Shown: positions 20,939-30,327 of the stretch, one piece after another
Layout: each line of letters starts with the position of its first letter
Position numbering within the stretch: the stretch's first letter is position 1
Assembly: GCA_021773235.1 (NCBI GenBank)
Contig: JAJFKL010000049.1
Span: forward strand, 1-52,475
Source of the DNA: Gammaproteobacteria bacterium
GTDB lineage: Bacteria; Pseudomonadota; Gammaproteobacteria; Eutrophobiales; Eutrophobiaceae
Reading direction: 5' to 3'
Length of the DNA: 52,475 bases
Notes under the pieces: model-generated
What the model was told of the DNA's origin: nothing
Databases searched by the model: none
What the model saw: only the letters and a program-made list of their open reading frames with translations
Translations under genes and position numbers: made by a program

Positions 20939-23455
20939 ATGGCTAAATTTCATCCATTCCTTCCTTCATTTAATACTGGAGAGCTTACTGAGAGACTCGC
21001 AGCCAGGGTAGATTTTATCAAATATCCCAGTGGCGTAGAGATCATGGAGAACCTGATCCCTCTTTCGGAAGGAGGAGCCATGCGCCGTTCCGGAACTCGC
21101 TACGTTGCGACAGCTAAAGACTCCACTGTAAAAGGAAGGCTGAAAAAATTTCAGTTTTCAACATCGGATAATTACGTTTTAGAGATGGGAGATTTTCTTT
21201 TCAGATTCTTCCGTATTCAAGGACAGATATCCATACCCAATACAGACGCTTCTATAACTAACGGAGCTTTTGCTTCTGACATAACTGGATGGTCTGATCA
21301 ATCGAACGGGACAGGAGCTATCGCTCACGAAGCAACTCTTCTGGCTTTGGAGTTGACAGGAGCTGGATCAGGGAACGAAGCTATTGCGAGGCAGTCTCCT
21401 ACGTTAACAACAACCGCAGTTGAGCACGTTCTCCGCTTTAGGGTTTTAGGTGCTCCCGGAGACATAGTGACTGTTCGCGTAGGCTCTACCGCAGGAGGAA
21501 GCGAATATCTTTCCGATTTTGAAGCGAAGACGGGTTGGCATTCTTTGGCTTTTACTCCGGCAGCTTCACCTTTCCATTTAGAGTTCGAGAACGGAGCAGC
21601 TAAAGCCGTTTCGGTTGACGATATTTCTTTGATAGATAACGCGCCAATGGAGATAACGTCTCCGTGGCCTGAAGCAGATTTATATCAAGTTGAAGGGCCG
21701 CAATCGGCAGACGTTCTTTATTTGTTTCATCAATCATATCCGACGTATCGACTTGCAAGACGAGGGCATACTACGTGGTCATGTGTAGAAGTTGCTTGGC
21801 AGGACGGGCCGTACTTAACAGAGAATGACACTGATACAACGTTGACGGCGGCAGCAGCTACAGGCAATGGAATAACTTTTACAGCTTCTTCTGTTTCTGG
21901 GATTAACGACGGCCTCGGATTTTTATCAACGGACGTAGGTAGGTCGATCCGCTTAACAGACGAAGCGACGGTTAATTGGGGTTGGGGGGTGATTGTCGAA
22001 ATAACTTCTACAACTGCGGTGAAAGTTGATATTAAGAGGACGGTCGTTTCTACGGCAGCGGAGACGAGATGGGCGTTGGGGATATGGTCTGGTACGACAG
22101 GGTATCCAGCAGTAGGAGGGTTTTATGAGCAGCGGCTAGTTGCCGCAGGTAGCACAGATTTTCCTCAAACTTTATGGCATTCTCAAACAGCTTTCGCAGA
22201 TGGTCAAGGGTTCGAAGACTTTACTCCTGACAGCGATCCTACGACAGGTACTTTCGATGGAACAGTTGAGGCAGATGACGCTTTCGATTTCACTCTGACA
22301 GCGGATAACGTGAATCCGATCCAGTGGATATCTTCGGGAGAGAATTCTTTATCTGTAGGGACTTCAGGAGGTGAATGGATACCTTCTTCTACAGGGGCTG
22401 TCTTGACCCCTTCTGACAGAGTTTATCGAAGACAGACTACTCACGGCTCCGCACAGGTACAACCTGTTCGAATAGACAGGACAGTGTTATTCACGCAGAG
22501 AGCAAAAAGAAAACTTCTGGAGTTCGCTGTCGATGACGTGTCTCTGAACTATGAAGCTTTCGACATGACTCGGTTAGCACAGCATATCAACCGTGGTGGA
22601 GTTGTAGAGATGGATTTTGCAGAAGAGCCCGACTCTCTTGTTTGGGTTGTTCGTAGCGACGGATATCTGCCCACTATGACTTTCAGGAGACAGGAAGATG
22701 TTGTTGGATGGGCTAGAAGTTTCTTAGGAGGTTCTTTCGGGTCGGGCATTGCCGTCGTCGAAAGCGTCACTGTGATTCCAGGGACTAACGGCTCCGGGCA
22801 GGTTCACGACTCCACTTCAAGAGACGAAGTATGGGTTTACGTAAAAAGAACAGTTAACGGAGCAACTGTTCGGTACATTGAAGTTTTTGAGAGAGATTTT
22901 GAGACCGGAGACGCTCAGGAAGATTCTTATTACTTAGATTCTTTATTCACGTATGACTCTTCAGAAACGAGTACCGTTTCCGGCTTAGATCATCTTGAAG
23001 GGGAGACAGTGGGAGTGTTCGCTGACGGAGCTATACAAGATGATCAAGTTGTAGGAGCTACGGTAGCAGGTCAGATAACTTTACAAACTCCGGCCTCTGT
23101 TGTTCAAGTTGGTTTGAGATACAGACACAAACTAAAAACTTTGAAAACAGAAGGAGGCAGTCGGGTAGGTACTGCCGTTGCAAAAAATAAAAAAATTCAA
23201 GGGTTCAGTTTGATTCTTCTGAACAGCCATACCGTAAAAGTTACTTCAGACATAGGGAAGACTATAGAAGTAGATTTTAGGGAAGTTTCAGACCCGATGG
23301 ATGCGGCGGCCCCGTTCTTTACGGGAGAGAGCGAGTTCATTCATTTTAACGACAACTGGGGGACTGATCCGAGAATTACTATTGAAAGCGACGATCCGGT
23401 TCCTTTTACTTTATTAGCTATCGCTCCTAAAATGACAGTGAACCCGACCCCATGA
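20939..23455 (+). CDS. Tail tubular protein B-like nozzle (T7 gp12 type)
   Basis: The 838-residue protein opens with PSFNTGELTERLAARVDFIKYPSGVEIMENLIPLSEGGAMRRSGTRYV, the characteristic start of gp12-type nozzle proteins, followed by the KKFQFSTSDNYVLEMGD beta propeller. The middle inserts a carbohydrate-binding-like beta segment (ITNGAFASDITGW, then IDNAPMEI). Six copies build the tail nozzle through which DNA leaves. The stop overlaps the next start (ATGA). Confidence 0.9.
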   Translation: MAKFHPFLPSFNTGELTERLAARVDFIKYPSGVEIMENLIPLSEGGAMRRSGTRYVATAKDSTVKGRLKKFQFSTSDNYVLEMGDFLFRFFRIQGQISIPNTDASITNGAFASDITGWSDQSNGTGAIAHEATLLALELTGAGSGNEAIARQSPTLTTTAVEHVLRFRVLGAPGDIVTVRVGSTAGGSEYLSDFEAKTGWHSLAFTPAASPFHLEFENGAAKAVSVDDISLIDNAPMEITSPWPEADLYQVEGPQSADVLYLFHQSYPTYRLARRGHTTWSCVEVAWQDGPYLTENDTDTTLTAAAATGNGITFTASSVSGINDGLGFLSTDVGRSIRLTDEATVNWGWGVIVEITSTTAVKVDIKRTVVSTAAETRWALGIWSGTTGYPAVGGFYEQRLVAAGSTDFPQTLWHSQTAFADGQGFEDFTPDSDPTTGTFDGTVEADDAFDFTLTADNVNPIQWISSGENSLSVGTSGGEWIPSSTGAVLTPSDRVYRRQTTHGSAQVQPVRIDRTVLFTQRAKRKLLEFAVDDVSLNYEAFDMTRLAQHINRGGVVEMDFAEEPDSLVWVVRSDGYLPTMTFRRQEDVVGWARSFLGGSFGSGIAVVESVTVIPGTNGSGQVHDSTSRDEVWVYVKRTVNGATVRYIEVFERDFETGDAQEDSYYLDSLFTYDSSETSTVSGLDHLEGETVGVFADGAIQDDQVVGATVAGQITLQTPASVVQVGLRYRHKLKTLKTEGGSRVGTAVAKNKKIQGFSLILLNSHTVKVTSDIGKTIEVDFREVSDPMDAAAPFFTGESEFIHFNDNWGTDPRITIESDDPVPFTLLAIAPKMTVNPTP

Positions 23456-23838
23456 TAACTATCGTAGATTTACAGGAATGGCATTTCGAAGCCTTTAGTA
23501 AAGAGAATGAAACAAAAATCACCTCTATGCCAAAAGAGCATATAGAGAACGGTTTAGCTTTTATCCTCAATAAAAAACCGATAGCTATTTTAGCGGCTTG
23601 GAAAAAAGACAAAGCCGCGGTTTTGGGGCTATGTCTTTCAGACTTAGCAAAAGAATACCCGTTCGCCTTACAAAGGTTTTCTAAACAAATATTAAAAGGT
23701 ATTTTAAAAACAGGATACGAGGAAGTTCACGCGCACGCAGATAACGAAGTTTCTCGTAAATGGCTTTTATCTTTAGGGTTCGAAAAAACTAATAAAAAAG
23801 ATCACACTGGTTTCGAGGTTTATAAAAAATGGAGATAG
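23452..23838 (+). CDS. T7 gp13-like internal protein with GNAT fold
   Basis: The 128-residue chain has the shape of GNAT-related T7 gp13 proteins (DUF2833): LQEWHFEAFSKENETKITSMPKEHIENGLAFILNKKPIAILAAW, a central helix, and a VHAHADNEVSRKWLLSLGFEKT ending seen in acetyltransferase folds. In T7, gp13 helps assemble the internal core and is not packaged in quantity. The position directly after the nozzle gene matches T7 order, which is the main support. The acetyl-CoA loop is not conserved. Confidence 0.75.
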   Translation: MITIVDLQEWHFEAFSKENETKITSMPKEHIENGLAFILNKKPIAILAAWKKDKAAVLGLCLSDLAKEYPFALQRFSKQILKGILKTGYEEVHAHADNEVSRKWLLSLGFEKTNKKDHTGFEVYKKWR

Positions 23839-24470
23839 CAATTGCAGCAGCGATTGGAGCTACGTTATCAGGGGTCACTGGAGGAGATCCGTTAGAAGGA
23901 GCTCTTATAGGTGGGATCACTGGAGGAATTGGTTCCGGTTTCGGAGCCGCAGCCGGACCTTTAGCAGGGAATACCGGCATAGGTGCGTTGCAGCAAGTGA
24001 CGCAACAGTCTGTCGGGGGCGGTTTTTTCTCGGGGCTAACTTCCTTCTTACCTTCTATCTCTCTAGGTCAGGCTGTTTTAGCCGGAGGAGCTATACTGTC
24101 GTCCTCCGCAGCATCCGAGGAAGGAGAGTTTGCACAGCAACAGGGGGATTTTCAAGCCGGAGACCTGACTCAGCAAGCAGAGTTCACTAGATTAGAAGCA
24201 GAAGAAGAGGAGAAAGAGTTTAAGCGTAGACAGTCTGCGGCAGACTCTTTGTTTTTTGCGGCAGCCCCTAACAGGTCTTTAATAGTTTCTTCAGATTTCA
24301 GAAGAGAGACAGCAGTACAGGCTAAAAAAATATCGACAGGTGGAGAAAGATCCGCGACGCGACTTGAGAGCGCGGCTTCGTTAGCCAGGGCCGGAGGAGT
24401 CAATGCGCGTAGATCATCAAACAGAAAAGCAGCCAGCTCATTACTATCCGGTTTAGAGGCTTTCGCATAA
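23829..24470 (+). CDS. Internal virion protein B-like (T7 gp14 type)
   Basis: The N-terminal part is glycine- and alanine-rich with hydrophobic character (GATLSGVTGGDPLEGALIGGITGGIGSGFGAAAGPLAG, and IALGQAVLAGGAILSS-like residues near 75), fit to insert in a membrane. The C-terminal half is helical and charged (TQQAEFTRLEAEEEEKEFKRRQSAADSLFF). gp14-type proteins leave the head first and build the outer-membrane pore. Size (213 residues) and order support this. The sequence similarity to T7 itself is only at composition level. Confidence 0.78.
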   Translation: MEIAIAAAIGATLSGVTGGDPLEGALIGGITGGIGSGFGAAAGPLAGNTGIGALQQVTQQSVGGGFFSGLTSFLPSISLGQAVLAGGAILSSSAASEEGEFAQQQGDFQAGDLTQQAEFTRLEAEEEEKEFKRRQSAADSLFFAAAPNRSLIVSSDFRRETAVQAKKISTGGERSATRLESAASLARAGGVNARRSSNRKAASSLLSGLEAFA

Positions 24471-26185
24471 TGGCAACACTTCCAAAAAGAGTTAACGGTA
24501 GAGCAAAAGCCAGACCCGCTGCAACAGGAGGGGCCGAGTCTGTTGAACAGGTTCGAAGATCTGGAGTAGGCGGGAGCATACCGACAGGAAACGCTTTTAA
24601 CGTTTCTTCAGGCTCCGCAGAAATCGGAGAAACTTTTAAATCTCTAGGACGAAGACTTTTAGCGAAGGAGGTTGATGAAAAAAACCTTCAAGACCAGAAC
24701 GAATTTAATCTAGCTAATTTAGAATTTAAAAGTTTGCAGACTCAACTTGAAGACGGCTTCAACGAAGACCCAGAGTTTCACACAATGGGGGAGAGAGCCG
24801 CTGACACGATGGACACTAGAGCTTTAGAGCTTTCTAAAGGAATCACTGACGAGGTTAATAGACAGAAATTTCTGGCATCAGCCCAGCGTTCGGGAATTAC
24901 AACTTTGATACAAGCTAAAGTAAAAAGACGCACCAAAGAAAAAGATCTCGCCTTACAAGTGGGAACGACTTTTGAGAATTCTTTACTTGAGTTTCAAGTA
25001 TCAAACCCACAAGCTTCTGCGGACGAGTTAGATGCTGGACGAGTTGGAGTTGAGGGCTATTACCGGAGTTTAGCAGAAGCCGGAACAATTGGCAGAGTTG
25101 AGCTTCAGACACATTTAAAAAACTTCAAAACTAAATCAGGAAAAGTTCAGTTCAGTCAGGATTTGAGATACTTCAACGAGAGGGGAGGCCCGATAGATTT
25201 TGAAGTCATTAAAAAAAATCTACGTGAAGGATCTTACGGATTCTCCTCTAACGAAGCTGAGTTGAAAATTGACGAAGTGACTAAAGATTTTTTGGTGAAG
25301 TCAACCACCCAACAGAAAAAATCTGACGAAGAGTTAAAAGTTAAACAAGAGCAGAACTATCTCGGTTTGGCGGAAAGGTTTCCGGGCAATAATTTCGCAG
25401 TTGACGCAGAAGGAAACCCTGTTCCAGATCTTACGAACGCAGACATCCGTTTAGCTGTAGCCAACAGACAACTTCTTAAAACGGACGCTGATAAACTAAG
25501 AAAAGGTTTGCAAGTTGCTACAGAAGCACAGACTGAGCTACTGACTGACGATTTTCAAGAACAGCTAAACTCGGCAGAGATCCAAGTAGCTTCAAAAACA
25601 GCAAACAGTATTACGCAAATAAATAAAATTCAAACTGCTCTAATGCTCGCACGTCAGAACGGAACAGAAGTTCCCGACGAAGAGCAGTCAAGATATACGA
25701 AAGTTCTAGGAGATATTGCGGCATGGAAGAAAGATATCGGAGACGATAAAAAGAAAGAACAACTTTCTCAGATAAAAGAAGTTAATCGAGTTATCAGAGC
25801 CTCGATAGGACTGAAAGAAACTTTAGGAGATAAGATCGCAGCCTTCACTCCTTCCCTAACCGCACCTCAGAGAGAAGACGAACAAACTATTTTAGAGCTT
25901 CAAGGAATCGCTGAAGCGAGAATTAGAAGCGGAGAACATTTCTTAAAAGTCCAGAACGATATCAGAAAGCGGATCAAAGAAGATGCAGGAGGGGTCGCCT
26001 CTATCTCTTTCGATCCGGAACTGATCGCTCAAGCGAAAGCAGATGCTAGGGATTTTAGTCTCCCTGGAATCGATCGAGATTTGGCTATACGGAGACTCCA
26101 GTTAAACAGAAGGCAGTTGGACAGAGCCGCAGATCAAAAAGATACAGCTTCAGTAGCACCGGACTTTAAGCCAAGTAAAAAATAG
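24470..26185 (+). CDS. Internal core/ejection protein (T7 gp15 type)
   Basis: The 571-residue protein is mostly helical: LLAKEVDEKNLQDQNEFNLANLEFKSLQTQLEDGFNEDPEFHTMGERAADTMDTR, then long runs ending RRLQLNRRQLDRAADQ. gp15-type proteins form a tube across the periplasm during injection. It overlaps the gp14-type stop by one base. The next gene is the giant gp16-type protein, and gp14-15-16 order is strongly diagnostic. Confidence 0.8.
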   Translation: MATLPKRVNGRAKARPAATGGAESVEQVRRSGVGGSIPTGNAFNVSSGSAEIGETFKSLGRRLLAKEVDEKNLQDQNEFNLANLEFKSLQTQLEDGFNEDPEFHTMGERAADTMDTRALELSKGITDEVNRQKFLASAQRSGITTLIQAKVKRRTKEKDLALQVGTTFENSLLEFQVSNPQASADELDAGRVGVEGYYRSLAEAGTIGRVELQTHLKNFKTKSGKVQFSQDLRYFNERGGPIDFEVIKKNLREGSYGFSSNEAELKIDEVTKDFLVKSTTQQKKSDEELKVKQEQNYLGLAERFPGNNFAVDAEGNPVPDLTNADIRLAVANRQLLKTDADKLRKGLQVATEAQTELLTDDFQEQLNSAEIQVASKTANSITQINKIQTALMLARQNGTEVPDEEQSRYTKVLGDIAAWKKDIGDDKKKEQLSQIKEVNRVIRASIGLKETLGDKIAAFTPSLTAPQREDEQTILELQGIAEARIRSGEHFLKVQNDIRKRIKEDAGGVASISFDPELIAQAKADARDFSLPGIDRDLAIRRLQLNRRQLDRAADQKDTASVAPDFKPSKK

Positions 26186-26199
26186 GAAGGTAAAACCAA

Positions 26200-29100
26200 A
26201 TGGCAACTTTGCCTAAAACAGAAAACGATTCTTTTTCTTCGATAGACAGACAGATCGAGAACTCAGGAACTAGCTACGTCGCTCGAAGGGAGCAGCTTCG
26301 CGAAGATGCTATCACAGAGTTCTCGAAACCTCCGGAGACTCCACAAGATCCTCAACTCCCTCCTGTGCCTAATGGCGCAGATCCTAAGAACACCAACCCT
26401 CTTAGTGATTTTGATCCTGAAGGAGATAGCTATGACTATGCGGGAGCAAAAGCCGCTGGAATAGACTCGGACAAGTTCGGTCATTTTGCAAGCCGAGACC
26501 CGAAGACCGGTTTAATATTAAAAGGTATGAAGCATCCCTCAATCCAGAATACTCTTGACGCTGAACAGGCTCAAGGTATGAAAGTTTTTAAAGCCGAAGA
26601 TGGGCGATACTATTCTCAACCTGCAACGACAGAAGAAAAAAATAAAACTTTAGACAGAGAGTCCGGAGGATCTGCTACTGTCTCTTTTTCAATACCTCCT
26701 GAAGAGGATGAAGATTTCACTTTTTCTGAAGGTGCGAAACAAGTTCTCGGTGGGGTGCGTGATGCAGGAGTCGAGTTCAGTGAAGCTTTAAAATCGGCAG
26801 GAGATTTTATCAGAGAAAAAGCTGGGTCCGATCTCGGCGGAAGAATCGAGTTTGAAGTTCCCAAAGTGAAGGAAGGCGGAGGAGTAGCCGGAGGGCTGGT
26901 TAGAGGAGTCTCTCAATTCCTCACCGGTTTCATTCCTTTATTCAAAGCAGTTGGGGCAGTTGAGAAAGTTTCCAAAGTTAAAAAGGCCGGAGACTTCACA
27001 AAAGGTGCAGTAACTGGAGCCACTACGGATGCCACTGTTTTCGATCCTAAAGATCCTAAAATTTCCAACTTGATAAACGACCTAGCTCCAGAACTAAAGA
27101 ATCCCGTTACCGAGTATCTTGCAACAGCTCCCGATGACTCAGAAGCCGAAGGACGGTTTAAGAACTCAATCGAAGGGCTGCTATTAGGAGATGCTGCGAT
27201 AGGTTTGTTTAAAGTTGTGAAAGCTCTGAAAGCAGGGAAAGCTCCGGTAACGAAAAATAAGCCGGAGAAACAGAAAACACTAGATAATTTTAATATTCGG
27301 AGCTCTTCTAAAATACTAAAAAGCACGAAGAGAAATGTTTTAGCAATGTCTGAAACTGAACTGGTAGCGGCCTCTAAAAATATGCGAGAAGTCGAGGTGG
27401 GTCGTGAAGAATTTATTCTCGATAATCCTGACTTAGCGGAGCAGATTAAACCTTTAAACTTTCCAAGCTCTGAAGATTTTGACGAAGCTGTTAAAGCTGT
27501 AAGAGGTTTAGATTTTTCTTCTGAAGAAGCTTTAGGCAATTCTTTAAAATCTGACATATTAGAACTCCCGGAAGCGGGGTTTGTTTTTGACCAGGGAAAT
27601 GTCTCAGCCTTCTCTTCTGAAGGTTTGTCAATTTTAAAACTGAACCACGCTTTGAAAAAAGCGGATGAGTTAGGATTCAACTTAGAAAAAGTTTCTCAGA
27701 TTGCAGTAGAGTCTTCTGCCGCAAGCTTTAGAAACGAAGAAGGGGCTTTTTCTGCGCTGAGAAGATTTTTAAAGGAATCAACTAGCGGTTCGGACAAGAA
27801 TGATATCTTTGACATAGACGTAATAGACTTAAAAGAAGTGTCTGACGCTACTCGTAAGTTCATGGGGAAGATAAAACCCGAAGAATTTGAAGGTATCAAT
27901 TTCAGAAACATTAAAGCTACTGACGACGTAAAAACTATCATCGCTCAACGAGCCGACAAATACAAAACTGAACGCGCAGCGATCCGAGAACCCGTGACAA
28001 GAGAACAAACCGTCGCTGACGCAAAAGCTCTCGGCCTCTCCCCAATGGAACTTCTTCGGATGGAGCCTCAGAGGTTGAACACTCCTGAAGCTTTTGCAAT
28101 GCGGGATATGAGAGTTAGTTCCGCTCTTCGCATTCGGAATTTAGCTGAGATAGCAGAGCCTGGAAGTGCTGCCGAAGGAGAGTTGATCAAACAGCTTTCG
28201 TTGCACATGAACGTGGAGCTTCAGGTTACTAAAGTAACAAAAGAGGCCGGTCTGAAACTGAACATGTTCAACGAGTCAGTAGACGGTTCTTTATTCGGAG
28301 AAGTTGAGTTCGCAAAATCGGTAGGCTTTACTTTAGACAGTCTTCCAGACGGAGTAGATCCTCAACAGATTCGTAGAATGCTACTGTCTCTTGAAACTCC
28401 TGACCAGTTATCTAAAGCAGCACAACAGTTAGCAAAGCCGGGAAAAGGTGACGCTATTATCGAGGCTTGGTTGAACGGCATTCTATCCGGCCCTCAGACT
28501 CACGTGGTTAATATCGTATCGAACGCATTGACAGCAGCATGGCAGGTTCCGGAGAGACTTATCGCCAGCGGTATCGGTGCTGGACGAAGAGCTATCACAG
28601 GAGCGAATGACGGAGTTAGAGCAGGAGAGTTCGTTGCTCAGATGTATGGGGTGATAAGCGGCATGAAAGATTCTTTCGTAACGCTCTCGAAGAATTTTAA
28701 AAACATGGCTCTTCTTAAAGATGTTGAGATCTCTGACGAATTCATTAAGCTCGAAGGCAAGCACCAGAAGTCTATAACTGCCGAAACTTTTAATCTTGAC
28801 CCCGGAGGAACTGTCGGAAGAGGAGTGGACTATTTAGGAGAGTTTATTCGAACTCCCGGTAAAGCTCTTATGACGATGGATGAGTTCTATAAAGGTATCG
28901 GCTTTCGTATGGAGCTTCATGCTCAAGCCTATCGACAAGCATCCGAACTGGGTTTGAAAGGAGAAGCTTTCGCAAAACATACGCAGAAGGTTCTTAACAA
29001 TCCTCCAGATAATATTCACGCAGCGTCAATCGATGCGGCAAGGTATCAAACTTTTACAAAAGATTTAGGACCGGGAGGGAAAGGGATTCAACAGTTTCTC

Positions 29101-30312
29101 AACACTCATCCTTCAGCAAGGATTGTTGTTCCGTTTTTGAGAACTCCGACAAACATACTAAAATATTTCGGTGAGCGAACACCTTTCGCGGCTCTAGCTC
29201 CCTCTATTCAAGCGGATATTAGAGCAGGCGGGGCGAAAGCGGATCTAGCTCTGGCTCGGATAGCTTCAGGAGGTCTTATTGCAGGAACTGCGGCAATGAT
29301 GGCAGCAGAAGGGATGGTTACGGGAGGCGGTCCTCCGGCTAGAACTCAAGGCAATCTAAGAAAAGTTTGGCTGCAAGAGAACCAGCCATATTCTTTCGCA
29401 GTCACCAATAAAGAGACAGGTAAAAAAGAGTTTTTCTCTTTCAGCCGTTTAGACCCGGTAGGTGCTTTTTTTGGATTAGCTGCCGACTTTTCCCAAATAG
29501 CGGGACACGTCTCAGACGAAGAACGAGAGTCCATCTCTCTTCAAATCGGATTGGCTGTAGCAAACAACTTATCCAGTAAGACGTGGCTTAGAGGGATCTC
29601 AGAGTTCACCGAAGGAATGCTGTCTGGAGATATGTCAAAAGCTTTTGAGAACTTTTCCGGATCTCTAGTTCCGACAGTTCTAGCTACAGCCGAAAGAACT
29701 GTTGATCCAGGGCTTTCAAACACTCGAACAGTAGATCGTAACATAGGGGGAGAATCTTCTTTCGGACCTGAGTGGGAGTTTCTTCAAAAAATGATTAACA
29801 AAGTTAAATCTCGAATTCCGGGATTGTCAGAAGATCTTCCTGCGTTAAGAAATTTATGGGGAGAAGAGATCTATCTCGAAGGCGGATGGGGTCCAGACTT
29901 TGCAAGTCCGATCTACACTAAAGAATCTAAAAACGTTCCAATTAACGAAGAGATACTCAAAAACAAAATATCTGTAGGGATGCCTCCTAAGACTATATCT
30001 TTCGTTGAAGGTACTGCTCCGCTATCCCCTAACGAGTACGACGACTTCGTGCGACTCGCAGGAAGTGAGCTAAAGATCGACGGAAAAGGTCTTAAAGAAA
30101 CTTTGAACAGCTTTATAAAAACTCCCGGATATAAAAACCTAACCGACGGACCTGAAGGTACGAAAGCACAAACAATAAAAATGCATGTTCAACTTTTTCG
30201 TAACGCAGCAAAATCTTTCATGATGAATCCGGAAAATAAAGATTACGCAGACTTACAGGCGGTTGTGAGTTTAGACAGACAGCAGAACCTTCAGAAAAAA
30301 CAGAAACAATAA
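26200..30312 (+). CDS. Large internal ejection protein (T7 gp16 type)
   Basis: The 1,370-residue protein begins with a phage ejection-protein pattern (SDFDPEGDSYDYAGAKAAGIDSDKFGHFASRDPKTG, HPSIQNTLDAE). Around residues 760-790 it has GILSGPQTHVVNIVSNALTAAWQVPE, a motif of very large phage internal proteins, followed by hydrophobic helices (about 1010-1050, AGTAAMMAAEGM). gp16 spans the inner membrane in T7 and pulls DNA in. I do not see the lytic transglycosylase motif T7 gp16 carries, so wall cutting must be done otherwise. No lysin is recognised elsewhere. Confidence 0.82.
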   Translation: MATLPKTENDSFSSIDRQIENSGTSYVARREQLREDAITEFSKPPETPQDPQLPPVPNGADPKNTNPLSDFDPEGDSYDYAGAKAAGIDSDKFGHFASRDPKTGLILKGMKHPSIQNTLDAEQAQGMKVFKAEDGRYYSQPATTEEKNKTLDRESGGSATVSFSIPPEEDEDFTFSEGAKQVLGGVRDAGVEFSEALKSAGDFIREKAGSDLGGRIEFEVPKVKEGGGVAGGLVRGVSQFLTGFIPLFKAVGAVEKVSKVKKAGDFTKGAVTGATTDATVFDPKDPKISNLINDLAPELKNPVTEYLATAPDDSEAEGRFKNSIEGLLLGDAAIGLFKVVKALKAGKAPVTKNKPEKQKTLDNFNIRSSSKILKSTKRNVLAMSETELVAASKNMREVEVGREEFILDNPDLAEQIKPLNFPSSEDFDEAVKAVRGLDFSSEEALGNSLKSDILELPEAGFVFDQGNVSAFSSEGLSILKLNHALKKADELGFNLEKVSQIAVESSAASFRNEEGAFSALRRFLKESTSGSDKNDIFDIDVIDLKEVSDATRKFMGKIKPEEFEGINFRNIKATDDVKTIIAQRADKYKTERAAIREPVTREQTVADAKALGLSPMELLRMEPQRLNTPEAFAMRDMRVSSALRIRNLAEIAEPGSAAEGELIKQLSLHMNVELQVTKVTKEAGLKLNMFNESVDGSLFGEVEFAKSVGFTLDSLPDGVDPQQIRRMLLSLETPDQLSKAAQQLAKPGKGDAIIEAWLNGILSGPQTHVVNIVSNALTAAWQVPERLIASGIGAGRRAITGANDGVRAGEFVAQMYGVISGMKDSFVTLSKNFKNMALLKDVEISDEFIKLEGKHQKSITAETFNLDPGGTVGRGVDYLGEFIRTPGKALMTMDEFYKGIGFRMELHAQAYRQASELGLKGEAFAKHTQKVLNNPPDNIHAASIDAARYQTFTKDLGPGGKGIQQFLNTHPSARIVVPFLRTPTNILKYFGERTPFAALAPSIQADIRAGGAKADLALARIASGGLIAGTAAMMAAEGMVTGGGPPARTQGNLRKVWLQENQPYSFAVTNKETGKKEFFSFSRLDPVGAFFGLAADFSQIAGHVSDEERESISLQIGLAVANNLSSKTWLRGISEFTEGMLSGDMSKAFENFSGSLVPTVLATAERTVDPGLSNTRTVDRNIGGESSFGPEWEFLQKMINKVKSRIPGLSEDLPALRNLWGEEIYLEGGWGPDFASPIYTKESKNVPINEEILKNKISVGMPPKTISFVEGTAPLSPNEYDDFVRLAGSELKIDGKGLKETLNSFIKTPGYKNLTDGPEGTKAQTIKMHVQLFRNAAKSFMMNPENKDYADLQAVVSLDRQQNLQKKQKQ

Positions 30313-30327
30313 TAAAGGTAAAACGCT